From JARRJY01 sp037388705 (GTDB lineage Bacteria; Pseudomonadota; Gammaproteobacteria; UBA6429; Thiohalophilaceae): DNA of 43,801 nucleotides. The notes under the pieces are model-generated. The model was not told the origin of the DNA and did not search any database. It was given only the letters and a program-made list of their open reading frames with translations. The stretch is taken from positions 1 through 43,801 of the forward strand of contig JARRJY010000022.1 in NCBI GenBank assembly GCA_037388705.1, read 5' to 3'. Numbering within the stretch: the stretch's first letter is position 1; the number at the start of each line of letters is the position of its first letter. The position numbers and the translations under genes were made by a program. This document shows, piece by piece, positions 33,549 to 42,486 of the stretch.

Positions 33549-35495
33549 ATGCTTTATCTTAAGAACCTACATTCAAACATAGAATATCGCATTTCGAAAG
33601 AGACGGTTATCGGCCGCAAAGATATGCGTACAGAAGCCAGGCAGGATTCCACCGCCGATTTTCTCGAGGTGGAAAGTCCGGATATCAGTCGCATTCACGC
33701 CAAAATTATCCAAGTTAATGACCAATACCTACTCCAGGATTTAAATTCCACCAACGGCACGTTTATCAATGGTAAACGTTTGCTATCTGGAGTGATGTAC
33801 CCGCTCAAGAACAATGTAAACCTGGATTTCGGTGAAACCAGCTACCAGGTGAGGCTGGAGGCCAGTCATGCTGGCTCTGAAACAGAAGTGCAAGCTCAAT
33901 CACAACAAGCCGGCGGAGTATCTTTGCTAACCAAAGACGATGAACAGCCTGATGTCAGTATGATACTGGATGCATCGCAGGTAATTAAGGAATTCAGGGG
34001 AAAAGTAGACAAGAAAATTGAGAACTATGATGAAGTTGTAAAACGGCTTCAGGTAATGATTGATGTCAGCATTGCCCTGGGTGAAATTCAGGATAAAACA
34101 GAACTTCTTAGAAGAATCACCGACAGTATTTATGAAATATTTCCAATGGCCGGGCGAGTGGTCATTATTATTCATAATGAAAAAACCGGTGAGTCAATAC
34201 CGTTAACGGCTATTGATAGTGAGGGAAAAGCGATATCAGATATTGCTATTTCGACAACTATTATAAATGAAGTGCTTGAAAAGAAGCATTCTTTATTACT
34301 CATGGATGCACAGAGTGATTCAAGGTTTGGACACCAGGATTCAGTGTTAGATTTATCGTTAAAAAGTGTTATGTGTGCACCACTAATCTTTGGTGAACAG
34401 GTATTAGGGTTCATTCAGATAGATACCAAAGAAGGTAGCAGTCTCTTTTCACAGCAGGATTTACAGGTATTAACAGGCATTTCTTCTCAAGTTGCAATTG
34501 CGCTCAAAAATTCGCAGTTATTTGAAGAGATAGAGTCGTTATTTGAAGGATTCGTTCGTGCTTCAGTGCAGGTTATCGAAGCCCGTGATCCAGGAACGGC
34601 AGGGCATTCTTTCCGAGTGGCGGAATATACCGAGAAACTTGCCATGGTTGTTGATAGTACTGATAAATATGGATTAAAAAATATCGGGTTTGATCGGCAA
34701 CAAATTCAGGAAATACGCTATGCAGCCTTATTGCATGATATTGGTAAAGTTGGTGTCAGAGAACATGTGCTGACAAAGGCAAAGAAACTTTACCCTCATG
34801 AACTTGAACTTATCAAGCAACGGTTTAAGTATGCAAAAGCATGTCTTGAAAATAAGCTTTATAAAAAGCTCATTGATGCCAATATAAAAAAACAAATGAG
34901 TGCCACCGAGTTTTATGCAGAAAAAATTAATATTGAGAAACAACTTGAGGAAGAAGCAAATCGGCTTGGTAGTTTTCTTGACAAGATTACCCATATAAAT
35001 GAACCAGAAAGACTGGGTGAAGAATTCGAAAAAGAACTCGCGGATATTTTTCAGTACAGTTTCATGGCAGACAACCAGCCAGCAAAACTTCTCACTGAAT
35101 TTGAATTTTCAATACTGGGGTTAACCTATGGCAGCCTGAATCCGGATGAGCGTATCGAAATAGAGTCGCATGTTTCACATACATTTGACTTTTTACAACT
35201 GATTCCATGGACGGGCACGCTGGCTAATGTGCCTGATATTGCGCATGCACACCATGAACGCCTTGATGGTACTGGCTACCCACAGGGACTTAGAGCAGAA
35301 GATATACCGATCCAATCAAAGATCATGGCGATTACCGATGTTTATGATGCTTTAACATCGGGTGATCGCCCATATCGACAGGGCGTTAAAGCAGAACATG
35401 CACTGGATATTATTGAAGAGGAAGTGAGCCAGGGTAAACTGGATGAAAAGCTGTTCAAGGTTTTTGTAGAATCGAAAAGCTTTCAGCTTGCATAA
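33549..35495 (+). CDS. FHA-GAF-HD-GYP signalling protein
   Basis: The 648-residue product has an FHA domain (about 1-105: VIGRKDM, DISRIHAKI, LNSTNGTFINGK), a GAF domain (about 165-325) and an HD-GYP domain (about 335-645) with HDIGK (396-400), HHERLDGTGYP (568-578) and TDVYDALTS. HD-GYP enzymes hydrolyse cyclic-di-GMP. The domain carries an insertion: between LIKQRF (about 421-426) and IESHVSH (about 538-544) lie roughly 110 extra residues, rich in Lys and Glu, compared with a canonical HD-GYP. Its divergent position, 226 bases from the kinase operon, suggests shared control. The ribosome-binding site is weak. Confidence 0.92.
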   Translation: MLYLKNLHSNIEYRISKETVIGRKDMRTEARQDSTADFLEVESPDISRIHAKIIQVNDQYLLQDLNSTNGTFINGKRLLSGVMYPLKNNVNLDFGETSYQVRLEASHAGSETEVQAQSQQAGGVSLLTKDDEQPDVSMILDASQVIKEFRGKVDKKIENYDEVVKRLQVMIDVSIALGEIQDKTELLRRITDSIYEIFPMAGRVVIIIHNEKTGESIPLTAIDSEGKAISDIAISTTIINEVLEKKHSLLLMDAQSDSRFGHQDSVLDLSLKSVMCAPLIFGEQVLGFIQIDTKEGSSLFSQQDLQVLTGISSQVAIALKNSQLFEEIESLFEGFVRASVQVIEARDPGTAGHSFRVAEYTEKLAMVVDSTDKYGLKNIGFDRQQIQEIRYAALLHDIGKVGVREHVLTKAKKLYPHELELIKQRFKYAKACLENKLYKKLIDANIKKQMSATEFYAEKINIEKQLEEEANRLGSFLDKITHINEPERLGEEFEKELADIFQYSFMADNQPAKLLTEFEFSILGLTYGSLNPDERIEIESHVSHTFDFLQLIPWTGTLANVPDIAHAHHERLDGTGYPQGLRAEDIPIQSKIMAITDVYDALTSGDRPYRQGVKAEHALDIIEEEVSQGKLDEKLFKVFVESKSFQLA

Positions 35496-35498
35496 AAG

Positions 35499-36008
35499 CT
35501 AGAATACACGTCCAGCCGAGCTATATACTTTTTGCCAATAAGGATTGTTCAGGCTGGCAATACTCACACGTTTTCCTGATGAAGGAGAATGGATAAATTT
35601 TCCTTTGCCCAGATAAATTCCCACGTGAGAGACAAAACGCTTGCGGTTTATTCTGAAAAATATCAGGTCGCCGGGACGTAATTGTGATTTAGTTATCGGA
35701 TGGGTTGCCCTGAGTTGTTGATATGTCGTACGAGGCAGATCAATGCCGGCGGCGGCATGAGTGTATTGCACGAAACCACTGCAATCAAAACCGGTTGATG
35801 GACGATTTCCCCCGTAGCGATATGGCTTACCAATCAAGGATTTTGCTTTCACGAGTACTGAGTGTTTACTTTTACCCTGTGAAATCCCCTGGTGTTTGGG
35901 TTTATAGACTGGACCACTACAGGCAGCCAGTAACAGTACTGTCATAGTAAGTACCAGTAAACGAAGCGGGGATTGGTTAAATAATGTACAAATCGATTCT
36001 TTTTGCAT
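35499..36008 (-). CDS. NlpC/P60-family lipoprotein (cell-wall endopeptidase)
   Basis: The 169-residue product from the ATG at 36008 has a lipoprotein signal with lipobox LAAC, and an NlpC/P60 domain with catalytic Cys in GFDCSGFVQY, His in FVSHVGIYLG and a third polar residue near FIHSPSSG. Enzymes of this kind cut peptide links of peptidoglycan, as Spr/MepS does. A TTG at 36044 would add 12 residues but is not favoured. It is convergent with the HD-GYP gene, three bases between stops. Confidence 0.9.
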   Translation of the reverse strand: MQKESICTLFNQSPLRLLVLTMTVLLLAACSGPVYKPKHQGISQGKSKHSVLVKAKSLIGKPYRYGGNRPSTGFDCSGFVQYTHAAAGIDLPRTTYQQLRATHPITKSQLRPGDLIFFRINRKRFVSHVGIYLGKGKFIHSPSSGKRVSIASLNNPYWQKVYSSAGRVF

Positions 36009-36214
36009 ACTGTAATTAATAGCGCATTTAGTAAATAAATTCAAATATATATTAAAAACAAGAGGATATGATATATTTTTAAATTAGATTATGATGTGAA
36101 TTGTGACGTATTTATTGTTTCTGTGGGCCTGGCAACTTCAAGTCTTTAATTATAACCAAATCATCCCATGTCATAATCGACTGAAAACAATACTTAAATA
36201 CCAAGGAAAGAACT

Positions 36215-36790
36215 ATGGAATTATCGACAATTATCACCCTGGTCATCATCGGTGTCGCGCTGATGTACTTGATCATGATTTATAACAACCTGGTTTCCTT
36301 GAAGCACGCGGTATCCAAGGCCTGGTCAAATATCGATGTATTGTTAAAACAACGTCATGATGAATTACCAAAACTGGTTGAAGTCTGTAAACAGTACATG
36401 GGGTATGAAAAGGAAACCCTGGAAAAAATTGTCCAGGCCCGTTCAGCTGTGATGGATGCACGTGGTAAAAGTGATATTGGTGCTTTGGGGCAGGCTGAAA
36501 CACAACTGCGCATGGGGCTTGGCAACCTGTTTGCACTTGCCGAAAACTACCCTGATCTAAAAGCCAACAGCAGTTTCCAGCAATTATCATCACGCATCTC
36601 CCAGCTTGAAAATAGTATTGCAGATCGGCGAGAAGTTTATAACGAAAGTGTTAACAACAATAATGTTCGAATTGAGCAATTTCCTGACGTGATTGTTGCA
36701 AGGATGTTCAACTTCAAAGACTTTGAATTACTGGAATTCAGTGAAGAAGAAAAGAAAGACGTTAATATCGGTGCCTTGTTTAACTCATAG
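36215..36790 (+). CDS. lemA: LemA family protein
   Basis: The 191-residue product has one N-terminal membrane helix (IITLVIIGVALMYLIMIYNN) and the LemA core: LVSLKHAVSKAWSNIDVLLKQ, RHDELPKLVEVCKQYM, YPDLKANSSFQQL and FPDVIVARMFNF. Function is not settled; LemA proteins form small membrane-anchored helical bundles. AAGGAAAG precedes the ATG. The next gene (GIDE type) is a known neighbour of lemA in many proteobacteria. Confidence 0.93.
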   Translation: MELSTIITLVIIGVALMYLIMIYNNLVSLKHAVSKAWSNIDVLLKQRHDELPKLVEVCKQYMGYEKETLEKIVQARSAVMDARGKSDIGALGQAETQLRMGLGNLFALAENYPDLKANSSFQQLSSRISQLENSIADRREVYNESVNNNNVRIEQFPDVIVARMFNFKDFELLEFSEEEKKDVNIGALFNS

Positions 36791-36814
36791 CATTAATCAT
36801 AAAGGTTTCTGCTG

Positions 36815-37659
36815 ATGTATGACTGGATAAACCTGGCTTCATGGAAAGCAGATATCATATCGGCTGATCCTGTTGAATTTTTAGTATGGTCTATTATTGG
36901 TGCTGTTATCGTTTTTACCAGTGGCTTTGGTATTTTTCGTAACGTGCAACGCGCACGTATTATTGAAGATACTCCAACTTCCAAAATTCGCTCTGCGGCA
37001 CAGGGCTACGTCGAAATCATCGGAAGAGGGCAATACTTTAACAAGTCACCGGTTATTGCTCCTTTAACGTTGACTGAATGCATCTGGTATTCATTTGAAA
37101 TCCTGCTGGTGCAGAAGTACATCCTGATACCAGGGATGTCTGGTATGGTCATAGTCGTTGGCCCGACAAGGCTTCAGTGATAAAAGCAAGGCAGAAAAGT
37201 TTCTTTACTTCCGGTAATTATCGTTATACTGAAAAGCGAATACACCAGGACGAAAATATATATGCACTGGGAAATTTCAGAACAGTCGGGCCTGACGCGG
37301 ATATGCAAACCATCAGGCAAAGTGTTTCCCGTTTATTAAGTGCCTGGAAAGGACAACAGCAAGCACTGCTGGAAAAATTTGATAGTAACCAGGATGGCGA
37401 AATTGATATCAGGGAATGGGAACAGGTCCGTAAAGCTGCTCATGAAAGCGTGATGCGTGAACGGCTGGAAAAAGCAGTAGAGCCCATCACCCATTTACTT
37501 GAGAAGACTATTCATCGACACCAACCTTTCATCTTGTCGACCAAACCACAAAAAGCGCTGTCACGTCGGTTTAGAATATTTGCTGGGTTGAGTTTAGTCG
37601 TGTTTGTGATTGTAGCGCCGTTATTTATCTGGATGTTATTTGTACGTTTTAGTGTTTAG
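36815..37659 (+). pseudogene. GIDE-type membrane protein with EF-hand, broken by an internal deletion
   Basis: Two frames make up one gene. The first (36815-37180) starts with a membrane helix and TPTSKIRSAAQGYVEIIGRG, and ends near TLTECIWYSFEI. The second frame is in phase from 37099 (NPAGAEVHPDTRDVWYGHSR) through YRYTEKRI, LYALGNF-like YALGNFRTVG and the EF-hand DSNQDGEIDIRE (a complete 12-residue calcium loop) to a C-terminal membrane helix, stop at 37659. The family normally has about 40 more residues at the junction (the SGTSDNLFLLDDGTGQC-like segment), so a deletion of roughly 120 bases changed the frame. The GTGA overlap at 37177 imitates two coupled genes but is accidental. Cause: mutation or misassembly. 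Confidence 0.75.
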
Positions 37660-37691
37660 AAGATTAATCATGGAAGCTGGTAATACTAGGA

Positions 37692-39932
37692 TTGTTCGTA
37701 CTGGGCATTGCTTATACGATTTACCTGGATTTTGTTATCCGCACCCAGTTCGAGGGTAAAAAGTGGGCATTACCCGCACAGGTATATGCAAGACCACTGG
37801 AACTTTATTCTGGCCTGACAATTTCACAAAGCATGTTTGATGAGGAACTCAGGTTACTGGGTTATCGTTACAATTATAAAGCTGATGAGCCTGGTACTTA
37901 CTCGGTGACAGGGCGTGAATACCAGATAGTGACACGACCATTTAATTTCTGGGATGGTTTTTCTGAGAGTAATAATATCAGATTGTCTTTCTCTGGTGCC
38001 ATGATTGATGAAATGCAAAATACTGTTACCCGTGAGGAAGTCTCTTTATTTCGCCTGGAACCTCCCGTTATTGGTCGCATCTATCCGGCACATAAAGAAG
38101 ACCGGGTACTTGTCCAACTAGAACAGGTACCGGTCAGCCTGGTTAAAGGTCTTATCGTCGTAGAAGATCGGAGTTTTTATTCTCATCATGGTGTTAACCC
38201 AAAGGCAATCGCGCGGGCTCTGTGGGCAAATATCAGGGCAGGTGCCACGGTGCAGGGTGGAAGTACCCTCACGCAACAACTGGTAAAAAACTTCTTCCTC
38301 ACTAACCAACGAAGTTTGTGGCGTAAAGCAAATGAAGCTGTCATGTCGATATTGCTGGAATGGCATTATGATAAACAGGAAATCCTTGAAGCCTACCTGA
38401 ATGAAATATACCTGGGGCAGGATGGAGATCGTGCTATTCATGGTTTTGGCCTGGCAAGCCGGTTTTATTTTGACAAACCTATTGAGCAACTTAATTTATC
38501 GCAGGTTGCTACCTTGCTGGCACTGGTGCGCGGTCCTTCTTACTATGATCCAAGGCGTCATGCAAAACGTTTGATAAAACGTCGCAACCTTGTTCTGGAT
38601 CTGATGCATGAACATCGTCTGATTAGTAAAAATACTAACATCACAGCAAAAGCCAGGCCACTCACTGTTGTTCGTAAACCCTCGGTTAAAACCTCGAGCT
38701 ATCCGGCATACATGGATCTGGTTAAACGACAACTGCAAAAAGATTACAAGCATGAAGATTTAACATCGGAAGGATTACAGATATTTACCACCTTTGATCC
38801 GCATGTACAAAAGAAAGCAGAACAAACTTTAGAAAATCGTATTAAGCAACTGGATAATGCAAGGGGTCTTAAAGGTAAACTACAGGGTGCAGTAATCGTT
38901 ACCAGCAGCGTTAACGGTGAAATCATTGCGATGGTAGGTGATCGTAGCCCTCGCTATGCAGGATTTAATCGTGCACTGGATGCGTCACGACAGATCGGTT
39001 CATTGATCAAGCCGGCAGTATATCTCACTGCCTTGCGACAACCGAATAAATATAATTTAAGCAGTATCGTTAACGACAAACCAATAACCCTGAAAGGGCC
39101 TGAAGATAATACCTGGTCACCGGGAAATTATGATCATGTTTCTCATGGTGACGTACCAATGGTACAGGCATTGGTGCATTCTTATAACCAGGCGACAGTG
39201 AGACTTGGTCTTGAACTGGGCTTCGAGAGTATCGAGGAGACCATTCATCGTTTAGGGGTAGAAAAAGATATTCCTCCTTATCCTTCGATGCTGCTGGGAT
39301 CGATAGGTTTGACACCATTTGAAGTTACACAGATGTATCAATCACTGGCTTCAGGTGGTTTTTACACACCGTTAAAAGCAGTGAGGGAAGTATTAACGGT
39401 TGAAGGAAAACCATTACAACGTTTCCCGGTCAATGTTAACCAGGCAATAAAACCGGAATATGTACAAGTTCTCAACTCGGCCCTGTTACAGGTCATAAAA
39501 ACAGGTACCGCCAAATCTGTTTACCAGCAGTTACCTGAAAATATTTCTTTTGCTGGCAAAACAGGTACTACCAATGATTTAAAAGACAGCTGGTTTGCCG
39601 GTTACTCGGGGGACTTGCTGACCGTTGTCTGGATGGGTGCTGATGATAACTCCACAATCAAGTTAAGTGGTTCATCTGGTGCTTTGCGAGTCTGGACCGA
39701 TATTATGAAGTCGGCTGCGCAGCGTCCAATTCTGCCTGAGATAAGCGATGAGATTGAGCTGGTCTGGATCGATGAGAACAATGGCAAGCGAAGTGCAGAA
39801 AGTTGTGCCGGGGCCATGCAACTGGCATTTATCAAGGGCACTGCACCCACTGAACAAAGCGACTGTTCAAATGGTGATGCTTCCGATAGACTTGAAGAAT
39901 CCGGTAGTTGGTTCAAAAGATTATTCAATTAA
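37692..39932 (+). CDS. mrcB: Penicillin-binding protein 1B (bifunctional transglycosylase/transpeptidase)
   Basis: The 746-residue product follows PBP1b: a short membrane helix (FVLGIAYTIYLDFVI), RTQFEGKKWALPAQVYARPLEL (UB2H-linked region), the GT51 transglycosylase with VEDRSFYSHHGVNPKAIARA and GGSTLTQQLVKN, and the transpeptidase with nucleophile motif SRQIGS, SYNQ and KTGTTN. It polymerises glycan strands and cross-links peptides. Only a TTG (37692) is available as start. In-frame SWKLVILGLFVL lies upstream to a stop at 37665, with no usable start; an extra G in ATGG at 37670 would explain this. The protein is shorter than E. coli PBP1b, mostly through its missing cytosolic tail. Confidence 0.93.
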   Translation: MFVLGIAYTIYLDFVIRTQFEGKKWALPAQVYARPLELYSGLTISQSMFDEELRLLGYRYNYKADEPGTYSVTGREYQIVTRPFNFWDGFSESNNIRLSFSGAMIDEMQNTVTREEVSLFRLEPPVIGRIYPAHKEDRVLVQLEQVPVSLVKGLIVVEDRSFYSHHGVNPKAIARALWANIRAGATVQGGSTLTQQLVKNFFLTNQRSLWRKANEAVMSILLEWHYDKQEILEAYLNEIYLGQDGDRAIHGFGLASRFYFDKPIEQLNLSQVATLLALVRGPSYYDPRRHAKRLIKRRNLVLDLMHEHRLISKNTNITAKARPLTVVRKPSVKTSSYPAYMDLVKRQLQKDYKHEDLTSEGLQIFTTFDPHVQKKAEQTLENRIKQLDNARGLKGKLQGAVIVTSSVNGEIIAMVGDRSPRYAGFNRALDASRQIGSLIKPAVYLTALRQPNKYNLSSIVNDKPITLKGPEDNTWSPGNYDHVSHGDVPMVQALVHSYNQATVRLGLELGFESIEETIHRLGVEKDIPPYPSMLLGSIGLTPFEVTQMYQSLASGGFYTPLKAVREVLTVEGKPLQRFPVNVNQAIKPEYVQVLNSALLQVIKTGTAKSVYQQLPENISFAGKTGTTNDLKDSWFAGYSGDLLTVVWMGADDNSTIKLSGSSGALRVWTDIMKSAAQRPILPEISDEIELVWIDENNGKRSAESCAGAMQLAFIKGTAPTEQSDCSNGDASDRLEESGSWFKRLFN

Positions 39933-40402
39933 TGATGAAATTCATCCCGCGTATAGTCGTTATTAGCAGTTGTTTTTTAATGCTTTCTGCGTGTGGCACC
40001 CTGGCAACCAGGGATGATCAGTATGTCGTGGAAACTGATGGTACGACAAAAGTCAGGCCGCAAGCTGGCACGAGTAAAGCCGTGCTTGCCTTATTGGCCC
40101 AGGCACGCAGTGCCGCAATGGAAGGACAGCTGGCCCGCTCAGAAGCCTTTCTCGAGCGCGCCTTGAGAATCGAACCTCGTAACCCGGTCCTCTGGCACTA
40201 TATGGCAAAACTTCGCCTCAATGAGGGGCGTCTGAAACAGGCGGCAGGCCTGGCTGCGAAATCCAACAGCCTGGATCGTGATAATAAAATCCTGCAGGCA
40301 GATAACTGGCGAATAATTGCCCATGCTCGTCACAAGCAGGGGGATATTGACGGTGCCAGGCGTGCCCAGGCCAGGGTTGATGAGCTTTTATCCGGCAACT
40401 AA
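39932..40402 (+). CDS. Small TPR-like outer-membrane lipoprotein
   Basis: The 156-residue product from the ATG at 39932, which overlaps the PBP1b stop by one base, has a lipoprotein signal with lipobox LSAC and two or three TPR-like helical pairs (ARSAAMEGQLARSEAFLERA, LRIEPRNPVLWHYMAKLRLN). Lipoproteins of this kind can regulate the PBP they follow, as LpoB does for PBP1b, although this one is a TPR and not the LpoB fold. Inference only. The longer reading from 39908 would lie inside PBP1b. Confidence 0.85.
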   Translation: MMKFIPRIVVISSCFLMLSACGTLATRDDQYVVETDGTTKVRPQAGTSKAVLALLAQARSAAMEGQLARSEAFLERALRIEPRNPVLWHYMAKLRLNEGRLKQAAGLAAKSNSLDRDNKILQADNWRIIAHARHKQGDIDGARRAQARVDELLSGN

Positions 40403-40536
40403 ATATCCTGTATAAAAGGCCATTTCAGGCACAAACAACTTGCAGAATTTATGCGGGATTTTCCTGGTTCATTTCCTTATAATTTACTGATTCATGTAAC
40501 TTTTAAATAACATACAACCTGAAAGCACCCTGAGTT

Positions 40537-42474
40537 TTGCAAACAATAAAAGAAATTCTCGGCAGTCATGGCCCGTTGGCCAACCATGTCAAAGGTTTTG
40601 CGCCACGTGATGCACAACAGTCCATGGCTGAAGCTGTTAGCAAAACGCTGGAGGAAGAGCAAATACTCATTGCCGAGGCAGGTACCGGCACAGGTAAAAC
40701 GTTTGCCTACCTGGTGCCAGCATTGCTTTCCGGTCAGAAGGTTATTATCTCAACCGGTACCAAGAATCTTCAGGACCAGCTATTTCATAAAGACTTGCCG
40801 GTGGTACGCGAAGCGCTGGAAGTGCCCGTAACGATTGCGCTACTTAAAGGGCGTGCTAATTATTTATGCAATCACAGGCTGGAACTTGCACTGGACGAGG
40901 CACGTTTTACCAAACCCGAAGTGGAAAAGGTAACACGTATTTACCAATGGTCAAAGGTGACCAAGTCGGGCGATATCGCACAGTGTGACAAGATTTCCGA
41001 AACTGATCCTATCTGGATAAACGTGACATCCACGTCTGATAACTGTCTTGGTGCTGAATGTAAGCAATATGATGATTGTCATGTTATTGAAGCACGTCGC
41101 CAGGCACAGGGGGCTGACATCGTGGTCGTAAACCATCACCTGTTACTGGCCGACATGATGTTGCGTGAAGAAGGCTTTGCCGATCTGTTACCCATGGCTA
41201 ATGCCTTTATTATCGATGAAGCGCACCAGTTACCGGAAATCGCCTCGGAGTTTTTTGGTTATGCCATCAGTGGCAACCAGCTACTGGAACTGGCTCGTGA
41301 TGCAGAGGCTGAGTATATAAAGGATATCAACGAAGGCAGGCAGTTTATCCATGCCTGCGATGCGTTACAAAAAACAGTACGCGACTTACGTTTGAATTTT
41401 GGTAAAAAGCTGGAAAGAGCATCCTGGCATGAAATTGCTGATAATAAAAAGATCAATATTGCCATTGAAGATGTTGCTGAAGAATTACACAGTTTTGAAA
41501 CTTCATTAAAAGCGCTCGCTGAACGCAGCAAGGGACTGGAAAAATGTTATCAACGCTGCCAGCTGCTAGGGCAACGGTTTGATATGCTCACTCACCAGGC
41601 ACCTGAAAATTATATTCACTGGTATGAAACCCATAAAAGAACGTTCAGTTTCAAGATGACCCCGCTGGAGATAGGTGAAGTGTTCCAGGAAAAGCTGGCA
41701 ACTTTACCCGCTGCGTGGGTGTTTACCTCGGCAACACTTACAGTAAACAACAGTTTTGATCATTATACGTCACGCCTTGGGTTGCAGGATGTGAATACTG
41801 CCAGCTGGGATAGTCCCTTTGATTTCCAGCAACAGGCATTATTGTATTTACCAACCAGTATGCCACAGCCCAATAGCAATGAATTTACCAATGCAGTACT
41901 GGAAAGAGCAATACCCGTGATTAACAAGAACCAGGGTGGTACTTTCCTGCTGTTTACCAGTCACCGCGCCCTGCAGGAAGCGGCTGATCGTCTTGATGAA
42001 AAGCTCAACAGGAAAATCCTGGTACAGGGTGATGCACCCCGAGATAAATTACTGGATGAGTTTCGTACCGAGGGTAACGCGGTACTACTGGGAACCAGCA
42101 GTTTCTGGGAAGGTGTTGATGTACGTGGCCAGGCATTAAGTTGCGTTATAATCGATAAACTGCCGTTTGCATCACCGGGTGACCCGGTATTACAGGCAAG
42201 AATTGATGCCATGCGCAAACAAGGTCAAAACCCGTTCATGCACTACCAGTTACCGAACGCAGTAATTACCTTGAAGCAGGGTGTTGGACGCCTGATTCGT
42301 GACGTGGATGATTATGGCGTCTTGATGATTTGCGATCCCCGTATTACTGAGAAAGCATACGGTAAAACCTTTATTAAAAGTCTTCCCCAAATGCCCATTA
42401 CCAGGCACATGGACGAAATATTCAGTTTTTATGAACGCATCTACAAGGACTCAATCCAGGATATGACGGCCTGA
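40537..42474 (+). CDS. yoaA: YoaA-like DinG/XPD-family DNA helicase (Fe-S)
   Basis: The 645-residue product has Walker A AGTGTGKT (48-55), the DEAH box (IIDEAHQL), four Cys for a 4Fe-4S cluster at about 111, 170, 175 and 181, and GVGRLIRD in the last helicase motif. These are features of the DinG/YoaA branch of XPD-like 5'-3' helicases, linked with repair of blocked replication forks in E. coli. TTG at 40537 is the start. It is followed by tsaB 12 bases later, the same order as in E. coli, which supports the YoaA rather than the DinG assignment. Confidence 0.93.
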   Translation: MQTIKEILGSHGPLANHVKGFAPRDAQQSMAEAVSKTLEEEQILIAEAGTGTGKTFAYLVPALLSGQKVIISTGTKNLQDQLFHKDLPVVREALEVPVTIALLKGRANYLCNHRLELALDEARFTKPEVEKVTRIYQWSKVTKSGDIAQCDKISETDPIWINVTSTSDNCLGAECKQYDDCHVIEARRQAQGADIVVVNHHLLLADMMLREEGFADLLPMANAFIIDEAHQLPEIASEFFGYAISGNQLLELARDAEAEYIKDINEGRQFIHACDALQKTVRDLRLNFGKKLERASWHEIADNKKINIAIEDVAEELHSFETSLKALAERSKGLEKCYQRCQLLGQRFDMLTHQAPENYIHWYETHKRTFSFKMTPLEIGEVFQEKLATLPAAWVFTSATLTVNNSFDHYTSRLGLQDVNTASWDSPFDFQQQALLYLPTSMPQPNSNEFTNAVLERAIPVINKNQGGTFLLFTSHRALQEAADRLDEKLNRKILVQGDAPRDKLLDEFRTEGNAVLLGTSSFWEGVDVRGQALSCVIIDKLPFASPGDPVLQARIDAMRKQGQNPFMHYQLPNAVITLKQGVGRLIRDVDDYGVLMICDPRITEKAYGKTFIKSLPQMPITRHMDEIFSFYERIYKDSIQDMTA

Positions 42475-42486
42475 TATACTATTGTC

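Noticed and set aside
36103..36285. 60-residue open frame upstream of lemA
   Set aside because: It overlaps lemA in another frame, has no ribosome-binding site and no protein-like pattern.
37177..37180. GTGA start-stop overlap that could mean two translationally coupled genes
   Set aside because: The second frame is already coding from 37099 with family-like sequence, so the overlap lies inside one broken gene.
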